Shown: positions 49,709-59,772, numbered from the stretch's first letter. The stretch: DNA of 64,000 nucleotides from Serinicoccus marinus DSM 15273 (GCF_008386315.1 NZ_CP043808.1:2170001-2234000); one strand, 5' to 3'. Notes: a model not told the origin generated them from the sequence alone. A program made the numbers and translations.

Positions 49709-49791
49709 CACTGCGAGCCGGTTCGTCACTCGACAGCCTGCACGAGGAGGCTCTCAGGTGACATCGGGGCGCTCAGTGGACGAACCGGCTC
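49709..49791. repeat. structured intergenic element, copy B
   Basis: Second copy of the element at 21390-21464. GAGCCGGTTCGTC (49715-49727) and GACGAACCGGCTC (49779-49791) form a perfect 13-bp outer stem. Inside lies AGCCT...AGGCT (49735-49752). GTTCGTCACTC, GTGACATC and TCAGTGGACGA are shared with copy A. It lies between the 3' ends of two convergent genes. Confidence 0.7.
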
Positions 49792-49816
49792 TCAGTGGTC
49801 CACTCACGGCCGCGGC

Positions 49817-50245
49817 TCAGGCGGTCTGGTCGCGATCCTCCAGCCGACCCATGAGGAAGGTCGCGGCCACGGTGACCACCCCGAGGGCGAGCGTGCCGAC
49901 GCCGACCCACCAGGGTGCGAGCGGCAGCAGCGCGATGCCCAGCGGCACCAGCAAGAAGTTGAAGGCGATCGCGGGAGCCTGCGAGCGCGGGTGGCGGCGC
50001 GACAGGCCGAGCGCGGTGTAGCTCAGGCCGATGATGAAGACGACCATCGTCACCACCGACATGATGACGATCATGAGGTCCTGCCCCTGGCCCCGCACCA
50101 GCTCGACGAGGTAGAACACCGCGAACCCGGCGAGGATCACCGCCTCCAGCGCCACGAGTGAGGCGGCGACCTGCCCGGCGGTGCGCTGGCGCTCCGTCGC
50201 CGGCGGCATCGGGGCCGGCGTCGCTGGGGTATGCCGCTCGCTCAC
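49817..50245 (-). CDS. four-TM membrane protein, unknown
   Basis: The 142-residue protein starts at GTG 50245 (SERHTPATPAP) and has four hydrophobic stretches (residues ~30-55, 65-85, 95-115 and 120-140), ending in a short charged tail (GRLEDRDQTA). The sequence RGQGQDLMIVIMSVVTMVVFIIGLSYTALGLSRRHPRSQAPAIAFNFLLVPLGIALL is characteristic of actinobacterial membrane proteins of unknown role next to GNAT genes. It is 25 bases downstream of the GNAT gene. Function cannot be deduced. Confidence 0.75.
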   Translation of the reverse strand: MSERHTPATPAPMPPATERQRTAGQVAASLVALEAVILAGFAVFYLVELVRGQGQDLMIVIMSVVTMVVFIIGLSYTALGLSRRHPRSQAPAIAFNFLLVPLGIALLPLAPWWVGVGTLALGVVTVAATFLMGRLEDRDQTA

Positions 50246-50270
50246 CCGACCATCGTAGGTCGAGTCCGCC

Positions 50271-51065
50271 TCAGGCCGGGTGGCCGGCCCGGGAGAGCTC
50301 GCGGGTGAGGAAGCGGTGCGCGGTGGCATACCCCAGGCGCTCGTAGAGGCGGATCGCCCCGGCGTTGGAGCTGAAGACCGACAGGGTCGAGACGCCGGCC
50401 TCCTGCACCGCCCGCGCGGTGAGCGCCTCGGTCAGCAGCGCGCCGATCCCCTGGCCGCGCAGCTCGGGGCGCACGACGAGGCCGGCGAGGTGGGGCATAC
50501 CGGAGCCGAGCTCGTGCAGGGCCCCGACGGCGACGATCTGCCCCACCTCGTCGCGGGCGGCGAGCCACAGCGAGGCGAAGCCGTGCCCGGGGAAGCCCAT
50601 GTAGGGATCCTCGCCATGGGTGCGACCGAAGGCGTCGAGCAGGTCGGCGTCCGCGTCGTCGGCCAGCTCGACGAGCTCCAGGCCCTGGGCCGAGAGACCG
50701 GCCGGGTCGACCGCGGCGGCGGTGCGCTCGCACCACATGAAGGACCACCGACCCGAGCCCGTGCCGAGGTAGGCCGGGGGCAGCGCCAGCTCTCGCCCGT
50801 CCTCGGTGGAGAACCACTCCAGCGCGAGATCAGGGGCGGCTAGCGCGATCGCCCGCAGCGCCGCGGTCTCGGCGTCCGCCGGCGCGTCCGGCCCGACGAC
50901 GGCGGCGCCGCCCCAGTGACACGAGCCGGGGCGCCACGGACTGGCGCACGCCCAGCCGTGCGGGCCCGCGACCGCCACCAGCTCGTGGCTGGTCGCGAAG
51001 CGGACGAAGGGGTCCTTGCCGGAGCGGATGAGCAGCTCGTCACGGTCGACCTGGCTCCATGTCAC
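50271..51065 (-). CDS. GNAT-family N-acetyltransferase
   Basis: The 264-residue protein carries the GNAT acetyl-CoA motif in its C-terminal half: LAGLVVRPELRGQGIGALLTEALTARAVQEAGVSTLSVFSSNAGAIRLYERLGYATAHRFL (motif A R-G-Q-G-I-G with the following helix, and the terminal N-x-x-A-x-x-x-Y-x-x-x-G-F/Y). The N-terminal half is a second, degenerate GNAT-like part, so it is likely a tandem fold. Substrate unknown. Start is GTG 51065 (TWSQVDRDELL). Confidence 0.92.
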   Translation of the reverse strand: MTWSQVDRDELLIRSGKDPFVRFATSHELVAVAGPHGWACASPWRPGSCHWGGAAVVGPDAPADAETAALRAIALAAPDLALEWFSTEDGRELALPPAYLGTGSGRWSFMWCERTAAAVDPAGLSAQGLELVELADDADADLLDAFGRTHGEDPYMGFPGHGFASLWLAARDEVGQIVAVGALHELGSGMPHLAGLVVRPELRGQGIGALLTEALTARAVQEAGVSTLSVFSSNAGAIRLYERLGYATAHRFLTRELSRAGHPA

Positions 51066-51168
51066 GGCGCGTAGCCTGCCACATCCGTCACACGGGGTCG
51101 CGCGCTCGGTCGGAGCGGGGCGGTGCTCGCCGCTCGCGCCCGTCAGGACGCTGACCTACCCTGTCCAG

Positions 51169-51766
51169 GTGAACGCGGCGGCCAAGCGCATCGTCCTGGA
51201 GACCCTGGGGTGGGTCGTCCTGGTCGCGGGCGTCCTCATGCTGCTGCTCCCCGGCCCCGGCCTGCGGCACCTTCGCCGGGCTGGCGATCCTGTCGACGCA
51301 GTACGAATGGGCCCGCCGGTGGACCATGCCGGTCAAGATCCGGGCGCTGCGCGGCGCCGCCGAGAGCGTCGAGACCATCCCCCGCATCGCCCTGACCCTG
51401 CTCATCACCGCCGGGCTCATCGCGGTCGGCGTGGTCTGGCTGATCTCTCCCCCGCCGCCCGGGTGGTGGCCGCTGGACGACGCCTGGTGGCTCTTCGGCG
51501 GGCGCCCGGTGGCGATCACCATGCTCGCCTCCAGCGCGATCGCGATCGGGCTCATCGTCTGGAGCATCGTGCGCTTCCACGGCAAGCCCGAGGCACGCGC
51601 CTGGATCGACCGGGTGGAGGCCGACTATCGCGCCTCGGTCGCCCAGCACGAGCGCCGGGAGGCGCGCGAGGAGACCGCCGAGGCGCGCGAGGCGACCGAG
51701 CAGGCGCGCGAGGCCGACCGCCGGGCCGACCTCAGCGAGCGCACCGCCCGCAGCGAGGCTCCCTAG
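51169..51766 (+). pseudogene. PGPGW/TIGR02611-type membrane protein, frameshifted
   Basis: The start is GTG 51169 (NAAAKRIVLETLGWVVLVAGVLMLLLPGPGL), the standard beginning of these proteins. At about 51267 (cggcctgcggcacc) the frame shifts: deleting one base gives GLGTFAGLAILSTQYEWARRWTMPVKI and the rest, with two further TM helices (TLLITAGLIAVGVVWLIS and WWLFGGRPVAITMLASSAIAIGL) and a charged Ala/Glu/Arg coiled tail (residues ~145-199). It may be a sequencing indel. The protein family is widespread in actinobacteria with no known role. Confidence 0.8.
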
Positions 51767-51789
51767 CCACGCCGCCCGGGCTCGCGCGG

Positions 51790-53322
51790 TCAGTCGGTGG
51801 GGCAGCAGGCACCCGCGGGCACGTCCGGCAGCGGCGGAGCACCGATCGTCGGTATGCCCAGGCTCACCGCCGGCTTCTTCACCGCGCCAGGCGTCCCGCC
51901 CTCCTGCAGCGCCGCCCAGGCGTCCCCGCCCGCGGTGCGGCGCACGGCATACGCCCCCCGCTGGACGCCGGAGTCTGCGACGAGGTGGTGCGGGGCGCCG
52001 TAGGTGACCGCGACGGTCACCGCGTCCCCGGGCCGGGGCACCTCGGCGCCCTCCGGGACCGCGAAGTGGACCAGCCGGTTGTCGCGGCCCCGACCGGAGA
52101 GCCGGTGGGTCTCGGCGTCCTTGCGGCCCTCGCCGGGCGCGACGAGCACCTCGACCTCGCGCCCCTCGAGCTCGCGGTTGCCGGCCCAGGAGACCTCCTC
52201 CTGCAGCGCGATGAGCCGGTCGAAGCGCTCCTGCACGACCTCCTTGGGCACCTGCCCGTCCATCTCGGCCGCCGGCGTGCCGGGGCGCATGGAGTACTGG
52301 AAGGTGAAAGCGCTGGAGAAGCGCGAGGCGCGCACGACGTCGAGCGTGTCCTGGAAGTCCTCCTCGGTCTCTCCGGGGAAGCCGACGATGAGGTCGGTCG
52401 TGATCGCGGCGTCCGGGATCTGCGCGCGCACCCGGTCGAGGATCCCGAGGAACTTCGTGGAGCGGTAGGACCGCCGCATCGCCTTGAGCACGCGGTCCGA
52501 GCCGGACTGCAGCGGCATGTGCAGGCTCGGCATGACGTTCGGGGTCTGTGCCATCGCGGTGATGACGTCGTCGGTGAAGGCCGCCGGGTGCGGGCTGGTG
52601 AAGCGCACCCGCTCCAGGCCCTCGATCTGACCGCACGAGCGCAGCAGCTTGCCGAAGGCGAGCCGGTCGCCGAACTCGACGCCGTAGGTGTTGACGTTCT
52701 GCCCCAGCAGCGTGATCTCGACGACGCCCTGCGCCACGAGCGCCTCGATCTCGGCGAGGATCTCGCCGGGGCGGCGGTCCTTCTCCTTGCCGCGCAGCGC
52801 GGGGACGATGCAGAAGGTGCAGGTGTTGTTGCAGCCGACGGAGATCGACACCCAGCCGGAGTAGGCCGAGTCGCGCCGGGTCGGCAGCGTCGAGGGGAAG
52901 GTCTCCAGCGACTCCAGGATCTCGACCTCGGCGGCCTTGTTGTGCCGGGCCCGGTCCAGCAGCGCCGGCAGCGAGCCGACGTTGTGGGTGCCGAAGACGA
53001 CGTCGACCCAGGGCGCGCGGTCGACGATGGTGGAGCGGTCCTTCTGCGCCAGACAGCCGCCGACCGCGATCTGCATGTCGGGGTTGGCCTGCTTGGCCGG
53101 GCGCAGCTGGCCGAGGTTGCCGTAGAGCTTGTTGGCGGCGTTCTCGCGCACCGCGCAGGTGTTGAAGACCACGACGTCGGCGACGTCCGGGCGCTCGGGC
53201 TCCGGCACAGCGGCGAGATCGGTATACCCGGCCGTCTCGAGCAGCCCGGCGAGCCGCTCGGAGTCGTGCACGTTCATCTGGCACCCGTGGGTGCGCACGT
53301 CATAGGTCTTGGTGCTGCTCAT
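51790..53322 (-). CDS. miaB: tRNA-2-methylthio-N6-dimethylallyladenosine synthase MiaB
   Basis: MiaB methylthiolates i6A37 of tRNAs reading U-starting codons. The 510-residue protein has the N-terminal UPF0004 domain with its cluster cysteines ([24 protein letters not shown]), the radical SAM motif CNNTCTFC (residues ~163-170) followed by [19 protein letters not shown], and a TRAM domain near residues 385-455 ([37 protein letters not shown]). It ends with a ~55-residue C-terminal extension typical of actinobacteria. ATG at 53322. Confidence 0.97.
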   Translation of the reverse strand: MSSTKTYDVRTHGCQMNVHDSERLAGLLETAGYTDLAAVPEPERPDVADVVVFNTCAVRENAANKLYGNLGQLRPAKQANPDMQIAVGGCLAQKDRSTIVDRAPWVDVVFGTHNVGSLPALLDRARHNKAAEVEILESLETFPSTLPTRRDSAYSGWVSISVGCNNTCTFCIVPALRGKEKDRRPGEILAEIEALVAQGVVEITLLGQNVNTYGVEFGDRLAFGKLLRSCGQIEGLERVRFTSPHPAAFTDDVITAMAQTPNVMPSLHMPLQSGSDRVLKAMRRSYRSTKFLGILDRVRAQIPDAAITTDLIVGFPGETEEDFQDTLDVVRASRFSSAFTFQYSMRPGTPAAEMDGQVPKEVVQERFDRLIALQEEVSWAGNRELEGREVEVLVAPGEGRKDAETHRLSGRGRDNRLVHFAVPEGAEVPRPGDAVTVAVTYGAPHHLVADSGVQRGAYAVRRTAGGDAWAALQEGGTPGAVKKPAVSLGIPTIGAPPLPDVPAGACCPTD

Positions 53323-53344
53323 GGCAGCACCCAGGGTACGGCGT

Positions 53345-54109
53345 TCAGCCGATCACGCCGACCAGCCCGCGGGCGAGCGCGAGCGCCGCACCGGCGCTGG
53401 CGATGCTGATGGCCAGCGCCCGCGCGACCCCGAGCGGCACCACCCGGGCCAGCGGTGCGGCCACCGCGATGCCGACCGGCACCGCCGCGCAGGCGAGCAG
53501 CCACGACCACCACGGGAGCACACCGGGCTCGGGGGTCGCGCCCATGACCGCCTTGGTGAGGATCGAGGCGAGGTTGGCGGTGAGGAAGATCGGCTGCAGC
53601 GTCGCGGCCAGCGAGCGGTGCCCCCAGCGCGAGGCGACGCCGTAGGCCGTCATCGCCGGCCCCGCGACCCCGGCCGTGGTGTTCATGAAGCCGGCGATGG
53701 TGCCGGTGGCCAGGACCGCCGCCCGACCGCGCACCACGAGGAAGCGCTGCAGCCCGAGCGCGGCCCCGATGGCGAGCAGGACGCACCCGCCGAGGACCAG
53801 GTTGAGCACGTCCGGCGAGACCACGCGGACGACATACGCCCCGAGCACCGAGCCGACGACGAGCAGCGGGGCCAGCGCCCGGAAGCGACGCCAGTCGATG
53901 TCGGCGCGCATGACGACCGCCAGCAGCACCGCCCCGACGACCGCGGCGACGTTGCTCAGCGTCACCCCCGCCACCGGGCCGAGCAGGACCGACATGACGG
54001 GCGCGACCGTCATCCCCAGGCCCATGCCGGAGACCCGCTGGAGCGCCGCCCCGAGCGCCACGGTCAGCGCGAGCACGAGGGCGAGGGTCATGGGCACAGT
54101 CTCACCCAT
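53345..54109 (-). CDS. TauE/SafE-family anion permease
   Basis: The 254-residue protein has eight hydrophobic segments arranged as two four-helix halves. Signature stretches are [39 protein letters not shown] in the first half and [44 protein letters not shown] in the second, as in TauE/SafE (sulfite/sulfonate exporters and related permeases). Substrate uncertain. ATG 54109 or ATG 54091; the second is nearer the first helix. It lies 22 bases from the start of miaB on the same strand. Confidence 0.9.
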   Translation of the reverse strand: MGETVPMTLALVLALTVALGAALQRVSGMGLGMTVAPVMSVLLGPVAGVTLSNVAAVVGAVLLAVVMRADIDWRRFRALAPLLVVGSVLGAYVVRVVSPDVLNLVLGGCVLLAIGAALGLQRFLVVRGRAAVLATGTIAGFMNTTAGVAGPAMTAYGVASRWGHRSLAATLQPIFLTANLASILTKAVMGATPEPGVLPWWSWLLACAAVPVGIAVAAPLARVVPLGVARALAISIASAGAALALARGLVGVIG

Positions 54110-54189
54110 GGGTCGGGATGCTCCCCCTCCCGGTGAAGGCGTCTCGGCGCTACTGTGTGCCCCACAGGCGCGAGCGAAGGAGCACCGTC

Positions 54190-54606
54190 ATGAGCGACCA
54201 GGCCGACCGCGAGACCATCGGCGACGACCTCGGGGTGTGGAGCGTCGACGCGGAGGACCAGCTGCAGCCGGAGGACACGCTCGACGGCGAGGGCGATGTG
54301 CTCGACCGCGGCTACCAGACCGGCGAGCACTACGTCGGGTCCAGCGCCTTCGGGGTCACCGCCGACGAGCAGTCGCACGAGGAGAGCATCGCCCAGCGGG
54401 AGCGGCAGGAGGAGTCGCAGCGGTATGCCGACCGGCACCGCCCCGACGGCGAGGCCCGCGAGATCGCGCGCGAGTGCCGGACGACCAGCTGGGACTCCCC
54501 GGAGGAGTCCGCGATGCACTACCACGACCCCGATGCGAGTCAGGACGAGCTGACCGAGGTGGAGTGGGAGCCCTCGGACGAGCAGCAGCGCGGCGAGGAC
54601 GAGTAG
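54190..54606 (+). CDS. DUF5709-type acidic protein
   Basis: The 138-residue protein is highly acidic (LQPEDTLDGEGDVLDRGYQTGEHYVG, ADEQSHEESIAQRERQEE, EREEPSDEQQRGEDE-type tail). The order LQPEDTL, then VLDRGY, then GVTADEQSHEESI is the DUF5709 pattern found all over actinobacteria. It is likely an intrinsically disordered cytoplasmic protein; no role is known. GAAGGAGCACCGTC is ahead of the ATG at 54190. The tricorn protease gene starts 50 bases downstream. Confidence 0.8.
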   Translation: MSDQADRETIGDDLGVWSVDAEDQLQPEDTLDGEGDVLDRGYQTGEHYVGSSAFGVTADEQSHEESIAQRERQEESQRYADRHRPDGEAREIARECRTTSWDSPEESAMHYHDPDASQDELTEVEWEPSDEQQRGEDE

Positions 54607-54656
54607 CCCCCCCAACCCCCATGCGCCGCGCCGCGCGGCGACGTAGGGTCGGCCGG

Positions 54657-57600
54657 GTGAGCACCGGATACCTGCGCTACCCGCACCTGCACGAGGACCT
54701 CGTCACCTTCGTCGCCGACGACGACCTCTGGATCGCCCCGGTCGACGGCGGCCGCGCCTGGCGGCTGACCACCGACCACGAGCCGGCGCGGAGCCCCCGC
54801 TTCTCCCCCGACGGCGCGCACATCGCCTACGTCAGCCACCGCGACGGCCACCCCGAGGTGATGGTCGTCGAGGTGGCGACCGCCGCCGCCCGCCGGCTGA
54901 CCTGGTGGGCCGGTTCGGTCGCGATCGTCCTGGGGTGGACCGCGGACGGTCGGGTGCTCGTCGCCAGCAACGCCGGGGAGAGCAACATGCGGCACGCCGT
55001 GGTCAAGGCGGTCGCGCTGGACGGCTCGGTGCAGCGTATGCCGTGGGGCAGCGCCTGGGGCGTCGCCGTCCGACCCGACGGGACCGTCGCGCTGAGCACC
55101 GTCGGCAGCCGGGTGCCGGCGCAGTGGAAGAGGTATCGCGGCGGCACCGCCCCGCGGCTGTGGCTGGACGACAAGGGGCGCGGCGACTGGAGCCAGCTGC
55201 TCGTCGACGAGCCGGCCTCGCTGGTGGACCCGATGTGGGTCGGCGACACCTTGCTCTTCGTCTCCGACCGCGCCGCGCGCTTCCCCGATCAGGCGCACGA
55301 GCAGGCCAACCTGTGGGCGTGGGAGCGGCCCGGCGGCACCACCGGGCGGGTCCGCAAGTCCCCCACCGAGCCGCGGCAGCTCACCACCCAGGGCGAGCAG
55401 GAGGGCTACGTGCGGGACGCCAGCACCGACGGCACCCGGGTGGTCTGGCACTCCCGCGGCGACCTGTGGCTGCTCGACTCGCTCACCGCCACCCCGCGCC
55501 GGATCGAGGTGGACCTGCCGGTGGGGCCGCCGGCCAGGCATACCGTGGCGGCCGCGGAGCGGCTCGACCACCTCGACGTCGACCGCGGCGGTGACGCCAG
55601 CCTGGTCGGGACGCAGGGGGCGACGTTCTGGGTGAGCCACCGCTCCGGCCCGGCCCGTGCCCTGGTCGCGGACTCCGCGGTGCGCACCCGCGAGCCGGTC
55701 TTCCTCGGCCACGACGGGGCGCGCGCCGTGCTGGTCACCGACGCCGACGGCGAGGACGCCCTCGAGATCCACGCCGTGGACGGCTCGGCCGCACCGCGCC
55801 GGCTGGCCGGCGGCGAGCTCGGCCGAGTGCTGCACCTGGCCGCCTCCCCGGACGGCGCGCGCGTGGCGACGATCAGCCACGACGGCGCGATCCGGGTGCT
55901 CGACGTCGAGGGCGGTGCGGTGCGCGAGGTCGCACGGTCCCGGCAGGGCGAGGCGCTCACGCCGCGCTTCTCCCCGGACAGCCGCTACCTCGTGTGGAGC
56001 CAGCCCACCTCGGGAGAGGGCGAGCACCACCAGGTGGTGCTGCTCGACGTGCGCGCCGGAGACGACGCGGCGCCGGTCGCACTGACCAGCGGTCGCTACC
56101 ACGACCGCGACCCCGACTTCACCCACGACGGTGCCGCGGTGGTCTTCCTGTCCGACCGCACCTTCGACCCGACCTACGACGCGCACGAGTTCGCGCTGAG
56201 CTTCGCCGGCGCGACCCGGCCGTGGCTCATCCCGCTCGCCGCCGACCGGCCGGCCCCCTTCGGACCGAGCGTGGACGGGTGGCGGATCAGCGAGGCGCAG
56301 GAGGACAAGCGTGCTGGAGGTGATGCGGGTGAGGCCGGGGAGACGCCTGGGGACGAGGCGGCGCCGGCCAGCCCGGACCTCGACGCTGACGGTGCCGAGC
56401 AGCGGATCACGCCCTTCCCGGTGCCGTCGGCCGACTACCGCGACCTGCGGGCCGCCAAGGACGGGGTGCTGTGGGTGCGGGTCGCCGGTGACGCCGGTGT
56501 GCTCGGCACGCGTCGCTCCGGCGTCGAGGGCGAGGCGGCGAGCGACAGCCTGGAGTTCTACTCCTTCGCGAAGCGGACGCTGACGACGATCTCCGACGCC
56601 GTGGACGACTACCGGGTCTCCGGCGACGGGGAGCGGGTCGTGGTGCACCACAAGGAGTCGGTGCACGTGCAGCCGGCCGACCGCAAGCCGGACGACGCCG
56701 ACGAGAGCAGCGCCGACAAGGTGTCGGTCGACCTGGAGCGGGTGCGCGTCGAGGTGGAGCCCCGGGTCCGGTGGCGGCAGATGTTCGACGAGAACGCCCG
56801 CATCATGCGCGACCACTTCTGGCGGGAGGACATGGACGGGGTGGACTGGGCCGCGACGACGCAGCGGTGGGCCCCGCTCGTGGACCGGGTGGCGACCCAC
56901 GACGACCTCCAGGACGTGCTCTGGGAGACCGTGGGAGAGCTCAACACCTCGCACGCCTACATCACGCCGCCGCACCCGCCGGGCGACCCGGACCGCAAGC
57001 TGGGGCTGCTGGGCGCGGACCTGTCGCCCGCGGCCGACGGCTGGCGCATCGACCGGATCCTGCCCGGCGAGTCCAGCGACCCGAACGCCCGCTCCCCGCT
57101 GCAGGCGGCCGGTGTCGGCGCGCGGGTGGGTGATGTCGTGGTCGCCGTGGACGGCCGCCCGGTCGACCCCGCGGTGGGGCCCGGCCCGCTGCTCGTGGGC
57201 GCCGCCGACAAGCCGGTGCAGCTCACGCTGCGCCGCGAGGGTGCGGACCGTCGGGTCGTCGTCGTCCCGGTCGCCGACGAGGAGGTGCTGCGCTACCAGG
57301 ACTGGGTGGCCTCGCGGCGCGCCTACGTCGCCGAGCAGGCCGGCGGGCGCCTGGGCTACCTGCACATCCCGGACATGATGAGCCTCGGGTGGGCGCAGCT
57401 GCACCGCGACCTGCACCAGGCCACCCGCGCGGAGGGTCTGGTCGTCGACGTCCGTTACAACCGGGGCGGGCACACCAGCCAGCTGGTGCTCGCCCGGCTC
57501 GCGGGCCGGGTCGTGGGATGGGCGCCGGCGCGCTACTACGAGGCGGTTGGCAGCTATCCGGAGCAGGCGCCGCGCGGCCCCGTCGTCCTCGTGGCCAACC

Positions 57601-57950
57601 AGCACTCTGGCTCGGACGGCGACATCGTCAACGCCGGAGCGCAGGCCATGGGCCTGGGGCCGGTCGTCGGCGTGCGCACGTGGGGCGGCGTCGTCGGGAT
57701 CGACGGCCGCTTCGACCTGGTCGACGGGACCTCGATCACCCATCCGCGGTATGCCTTCTGGCTCGAGGGCAAGGGCTTCGGCGTCGAGAACCACGGCGTC
57801 GACCCGGACATCGAGGTGGTCCACTCCCCCGCCGACGTGGCCGAGGGCCGCGACCTGCAGCTGGACCGCGCGATCGAGGAGGCGCTGAGTCTGCTGGCGA
57901 AGACTCCGGCGGCGGCGCCGCCGGAGCTGCCCGAGCCCACGGTGCGCTGA
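54657..57950 (+). CDS. tricorn protease homologue
   Basis: Tricorn is a large cytosolic peptidase that degrades peptides released by proteasomes. The 1097-residue protein has the six-bladed (LVTFVADDDLWIAPVDGG, RLTTDHEPARSPRFSPDGAHIAY) and seven-bladed propellers, then the C1 domain with LNTSHAYI (Ser-His of the catalytic set), a PDZ domain (VGDVVVAVDGRPVDPAVG), and the C2 domain with NQHSGSDGDIVNAGAQAMGLGPVVGVRTWGG (nucleophile Ser). The conserved late Glu lies in GFGVENHGVDPD. The Asp/Glu-rich insertion near residue 550 (GGDAGEAGETPGDEA) is unusual. GTG at 54657 is preferred over an upstream ATG at 54621. Length is typical. Confidence 0.96.
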   Translation: MSTGYLRYPHLHEDLVTFVADDDLWIAPVDGGRAWRLTTDHEPARSPRFSPDGAHIAYVSHRDGHPEVMVVEVATAAARRLTWWAGSVAIVLGWTADGRVLVASNAGESNMRHAVVKAVALDGSVQRMPWGSAWGVAVRPDGTVALSTVGSRVPAQWKRYRGGTAPRLWLDDKGRGDWSQLLVDEPASLVDPMWVGDTLLFVSDRAARFPDQAHEQANLWAWERPGGTTGRVRKSPTEPRQLTTQGEQEGYVRDASTDGTRVVWHSRGDLWLLDSLTATPRRIEVDLPVGPPARHTVAAAERLDHLDVDRGGDASLVGTQGATFWVSHRSGPARALVADSAVRTREPVFLGHDGARAVLVTDADGEDALEIHAVDGSAAPRRLAGGELGRVLHLAASPDGARVATISHDGAIRVLDVEGGAVREVARSRQGEALTPRFSPDSRYLVWSQPTSGEGEHHQVVLLDVRAGDDAAPVALTSGRYHDRDPDFTHDGAAVVFLSDRTFDPTYDAHEFALSFAGATRPWLIPLAADRPAPFGPSVDGWRISEAQEDKRAGGDAGEAGETPGDEAAPASPDLDADGAEQRITPFPVPSADYRDLRAAKDGVLWVRVAGDAGVLGTRRSGVEGEAASDSLEFYSFAKRTLTTISDAVDDYRVSGDGERVVVHHKESVHVQPADRKPDDADESSADKVSVDLERVRVEVEPRVRWRQMFDENARIMRDHFWREDMDGVDWAATTQRWAPLVDRVATHDDLQDVLWETVGELNTSHAYITPPHPPGDPDRKLGLLGADLSPAADGWRIDRILPGESSDPNARSPLQAAGVGARVGDVVVAVDGRPVDPAVGPGPLLVGAADKPVQLTLRREGADRRVVVVPVADEEVLRYQDWVASRRAYVAEQAGGRLGYLHIPDMMSLGWAQLHRDLHQATRAEGLVVDVRYNRGGHTSQLVLARLAGRVVGWAPARYYEAVGSYPEQAPRGPVVLVANQHSGSDGDIVNAGAQAMGLGPVVGVRTWGGVVGIDGRFDLVDGTSITHPRYAFWLEGKGFGVENHGVDPDIEVVHSPADVAEGRDLQLDRAIEEALSLLAKTPAAAPPELPEPTVR

Positions 57951-57960
57951 GCCGGTCGGT

Positions 57961-58584
57961 TCAGTCCCGACCGTGCTCGGGCAGGTCGTCCAGCGCCTCC
58001 CGGATGACCTGGTAGGACACCCCGGCGCCGTAGCCCTTGCGCCCGAGGAAGGCGGCCAGCCGGCGGGTCTGGACCTCGCGGTCCAGCCCGCGCATCGTGC
58101 GCAGTCGGCGGGAGACGAGTGCCCGTGCCTGCTCCTTCTCCTGCTCGGGGTCGATGTCCTGCAGCGTCGCGTCCACGAGCTCGTCGGCGATGCCCTTCTG
58201 CCGCAGCTCCTGACGCAGGGCGGTCGCGGCTAGCCCCTTGGTCTCCTGCTTGGAGCGGACATACATCTCGGCGTAGGCCTCGTCGTCGACCAGGCCGACC
58301 TCACTCATGCGGTCCAGCACACGGGCCGCGACCTGCGGGTCGCAGTCGCGGCCGCGCAGCTTGTCCTCGAGCTGGCGCCGGGTGCGCGGACCCATGGCGA
58401 GCTGGCGCAGCACGATCTTGCGGGCCACCGCGTGCGGGTCAGGCTCCGCCGACTGCTCCTCGCGCCCTTCTGGGTCTGGCGGCCGGGACCCGGGCCCGGC
58501 GGAGCGGAGCCCGTAGGCGCTGGCGGAGGCCTCCGCCGCCGCCAGCGCCTCCCGGGCCGCAGACATCCTGTCTGCGCCGGCCAT
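57961..58584 (-). CDS. recX: recombination regulator RecX
   Basis: RecX binds RecA filaments and limits their activity. The 207-residue protein has a non-conserved N-terminus (~50 residues) and then the three-helix repeats: ARKIVLRQLAMGPRTRRQLEDKLRGRDCDPQVAARVLDRMSEVGLVDDEAYAEMYVRS, TALRQELRQKGIADELVDATLQDID, and RRLAAFLGRKGYGAGVSYQVIREAL. The ATG at 58584 overlaps the recA stop (TGATG), which ties its translation to recA. SOS control is expected through the recA promoter. Confidence 0.96.
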   Translation of the reverse strand: MAGADRMSAAREALAAAEASASAYGLRSAGPGSRPPDPEGREEQSAEPDPHAVARKIVLRQLAMGPRTRRQLEDKLRGRDCDPQVAARVLDRMSEVGLVDDEAYAEMYVRSKQETKGLAATALRQELRQKGIADELVDATLQDIDPEQEKEQARALVSRRLRTMRGLDREVQTRRLAAFLGRKGYGAGVSYQVIREALDDLPEHGRD

Positions 58585-59678
58585 CAGAAGTCGACCGAGA
58601 CCTCACCCGTGACCGGGTCCACCCCGTCCGGGAGGTCCTCCGTCGGCGCGGGGGCGCCGATGCCGAGCTTGGTCTTGATGTTGCGGTCGATGGTGTCGGC
58701 GATGTCCGGGTTGTCCTTGAGGAACTGCCGGGCGTTCTCCTTGCCCTGACCCATCTGCTCGCCCTCGTAGGTGTACCAGGCGCCGGACTTGCGGACGAAG
58801 CCGTGCTCCACCCCCATGTCGATGAGACCGCCCTCGCGGGAGATGCCCTGCCCGTAGAGGATGTCGAACTCGGCCTGCTTGAACGGCGGTGACACCTTGT
58901 TCTTCACGATCTTGGCGCGGGTGCGGTTGCCGACCGCGTCGGTGCCGTCCTTGAGGGTCTCGATACGGCGCACGTCGATCCGGACCGAGGCGTAGAACTT
59001 CAGCGCCTTGCCACCGGTCGTGGTCTCCGGGGAGCCGAACATCACGCCGATCTTCTCGCGCAGCTGGTTGATGAAGATCGCCGTGGTGCCGGTCGAGTTG
59101 AGCGCGCCGGTGATCTTGCGCAGCGCCTGGCTCATGAGGCGCGCCTGCAGACCGACGTGACTGTCACCCATCTCGCCCTCGATCTCGGCCCGGGGCACGA
59201 GCGCCGCGACCGAGTCGATGACGATGATGTCGAGCGCGCCGGAGCGGATCAGCATGTCCGCGATCTCCAGGGCCTGCTCACCGGTGTCCGGCTGGCTCAC
59301 GAGCAGCGCGTCGGTGTCGACACCGAGCTTCTTGGCATACTCCGGGTCGAGCGCGTGCTCGGCGTCGATGAAGGCGGCGATCCCGCCGCCCTTCTGCGCG
59401 TTGGCCACGGCGTGCAGCGCGACCGTGGTCTTGCCGCTGCTCTCCGGGCCGTAGATCTCCACCACGCGACCGCGCGGCAGACCGCCCACGCCGAGCGCGA
59501 CGTCCAGCGCGATGGCCCCCGTCGGGATGATCTGCACCGGCGGGCGGTCCTCGTCGCCGAGGCGCATCACCGAGCCCTTGCCGTGCTGCTTCTCGATCTG
59601 GGCCATGACCGTGTCGAGGGCCCTGAGCCTGTCGTTGTTGATCCCGGTCGCACCGGTGGTCTTGCTTGCCTGCGGCAT
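58584..59678 (-). CDS. recA: recombinase RecA
   Basis: RecA forms the filament for homologous recombination and LexA cleavage. The 364-residue protein has Walker [14 protein letters not shown] (near residue 77), Walker B in [41 protein letters not shown], loop L2 [37 protein letters not shown] and the acidic C-terminus ([18 protein letters not shown]). No intein is present. AAGGAG lies properly ahead of the ATG at 59678. A LexA-like box lies about 180 bases upstream. The N-terminus ([13 protein letters not shown]) is longer than in E. coli, as usual in this group. Confidence 0.98.
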   Translation of the reverse strand: MPQASKTTGATGINNDRLRALDTVMAQIEKQHGKGSVMRLGDEDRPPVQIIPTGAIALDVALGVGGLPRGRVVEIYGPESSGKTTVALHAVANAQKGGGIAAFIDAEHALDPEYAKKLGVDTDALLVSQPDTGEQALEIADMLIRSGALDIIVIDSVAALVPRAEIEGEMGDSHVGLQARLMSQALRKITGALNSTGTTAIFINQLREKIGVMFGSPETTTGGKALKFYASVRIDVRRIETLKDGTDAVGNRTRAKIVKNKVSPPFKQAEFDILYGQGISREGGLIDMGVEHGFVRKSGAWYTYEGEQMGQGKENARQFLKDNPDIADTIDRNIKTKLGIGAPAPTEDLPDGVDPVTGEVSVDF

Positions 59679-59752
59679 CTGCCAGCTCCTTCGTCTCGTG
59701 GCGGGCGCGCCTACCTTCGACCGACGGTCAGGGTCATCCAGACGGGTGATCC

Positions 59753-59772
59753 TGCGTCTGCGTCAGACGCTA
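59753..59772 (-). promoter_or_regulatory. hairpin in the recA leader
   Basis: GCGTCTG-cgt-CAGACGC is a perfect 7-bp stem-loop about 75-90 bases before the recA ATG, inside the leader. It could influence recA translation or message stability; no U-tract follows. Confidence 0.4.

Noticed and set aside
54540-57824. 1094-codon frame antisense to the tricorn gene
   Set aside because: Long open frames opposite GC-rich genes are expected; no domain recognisable.
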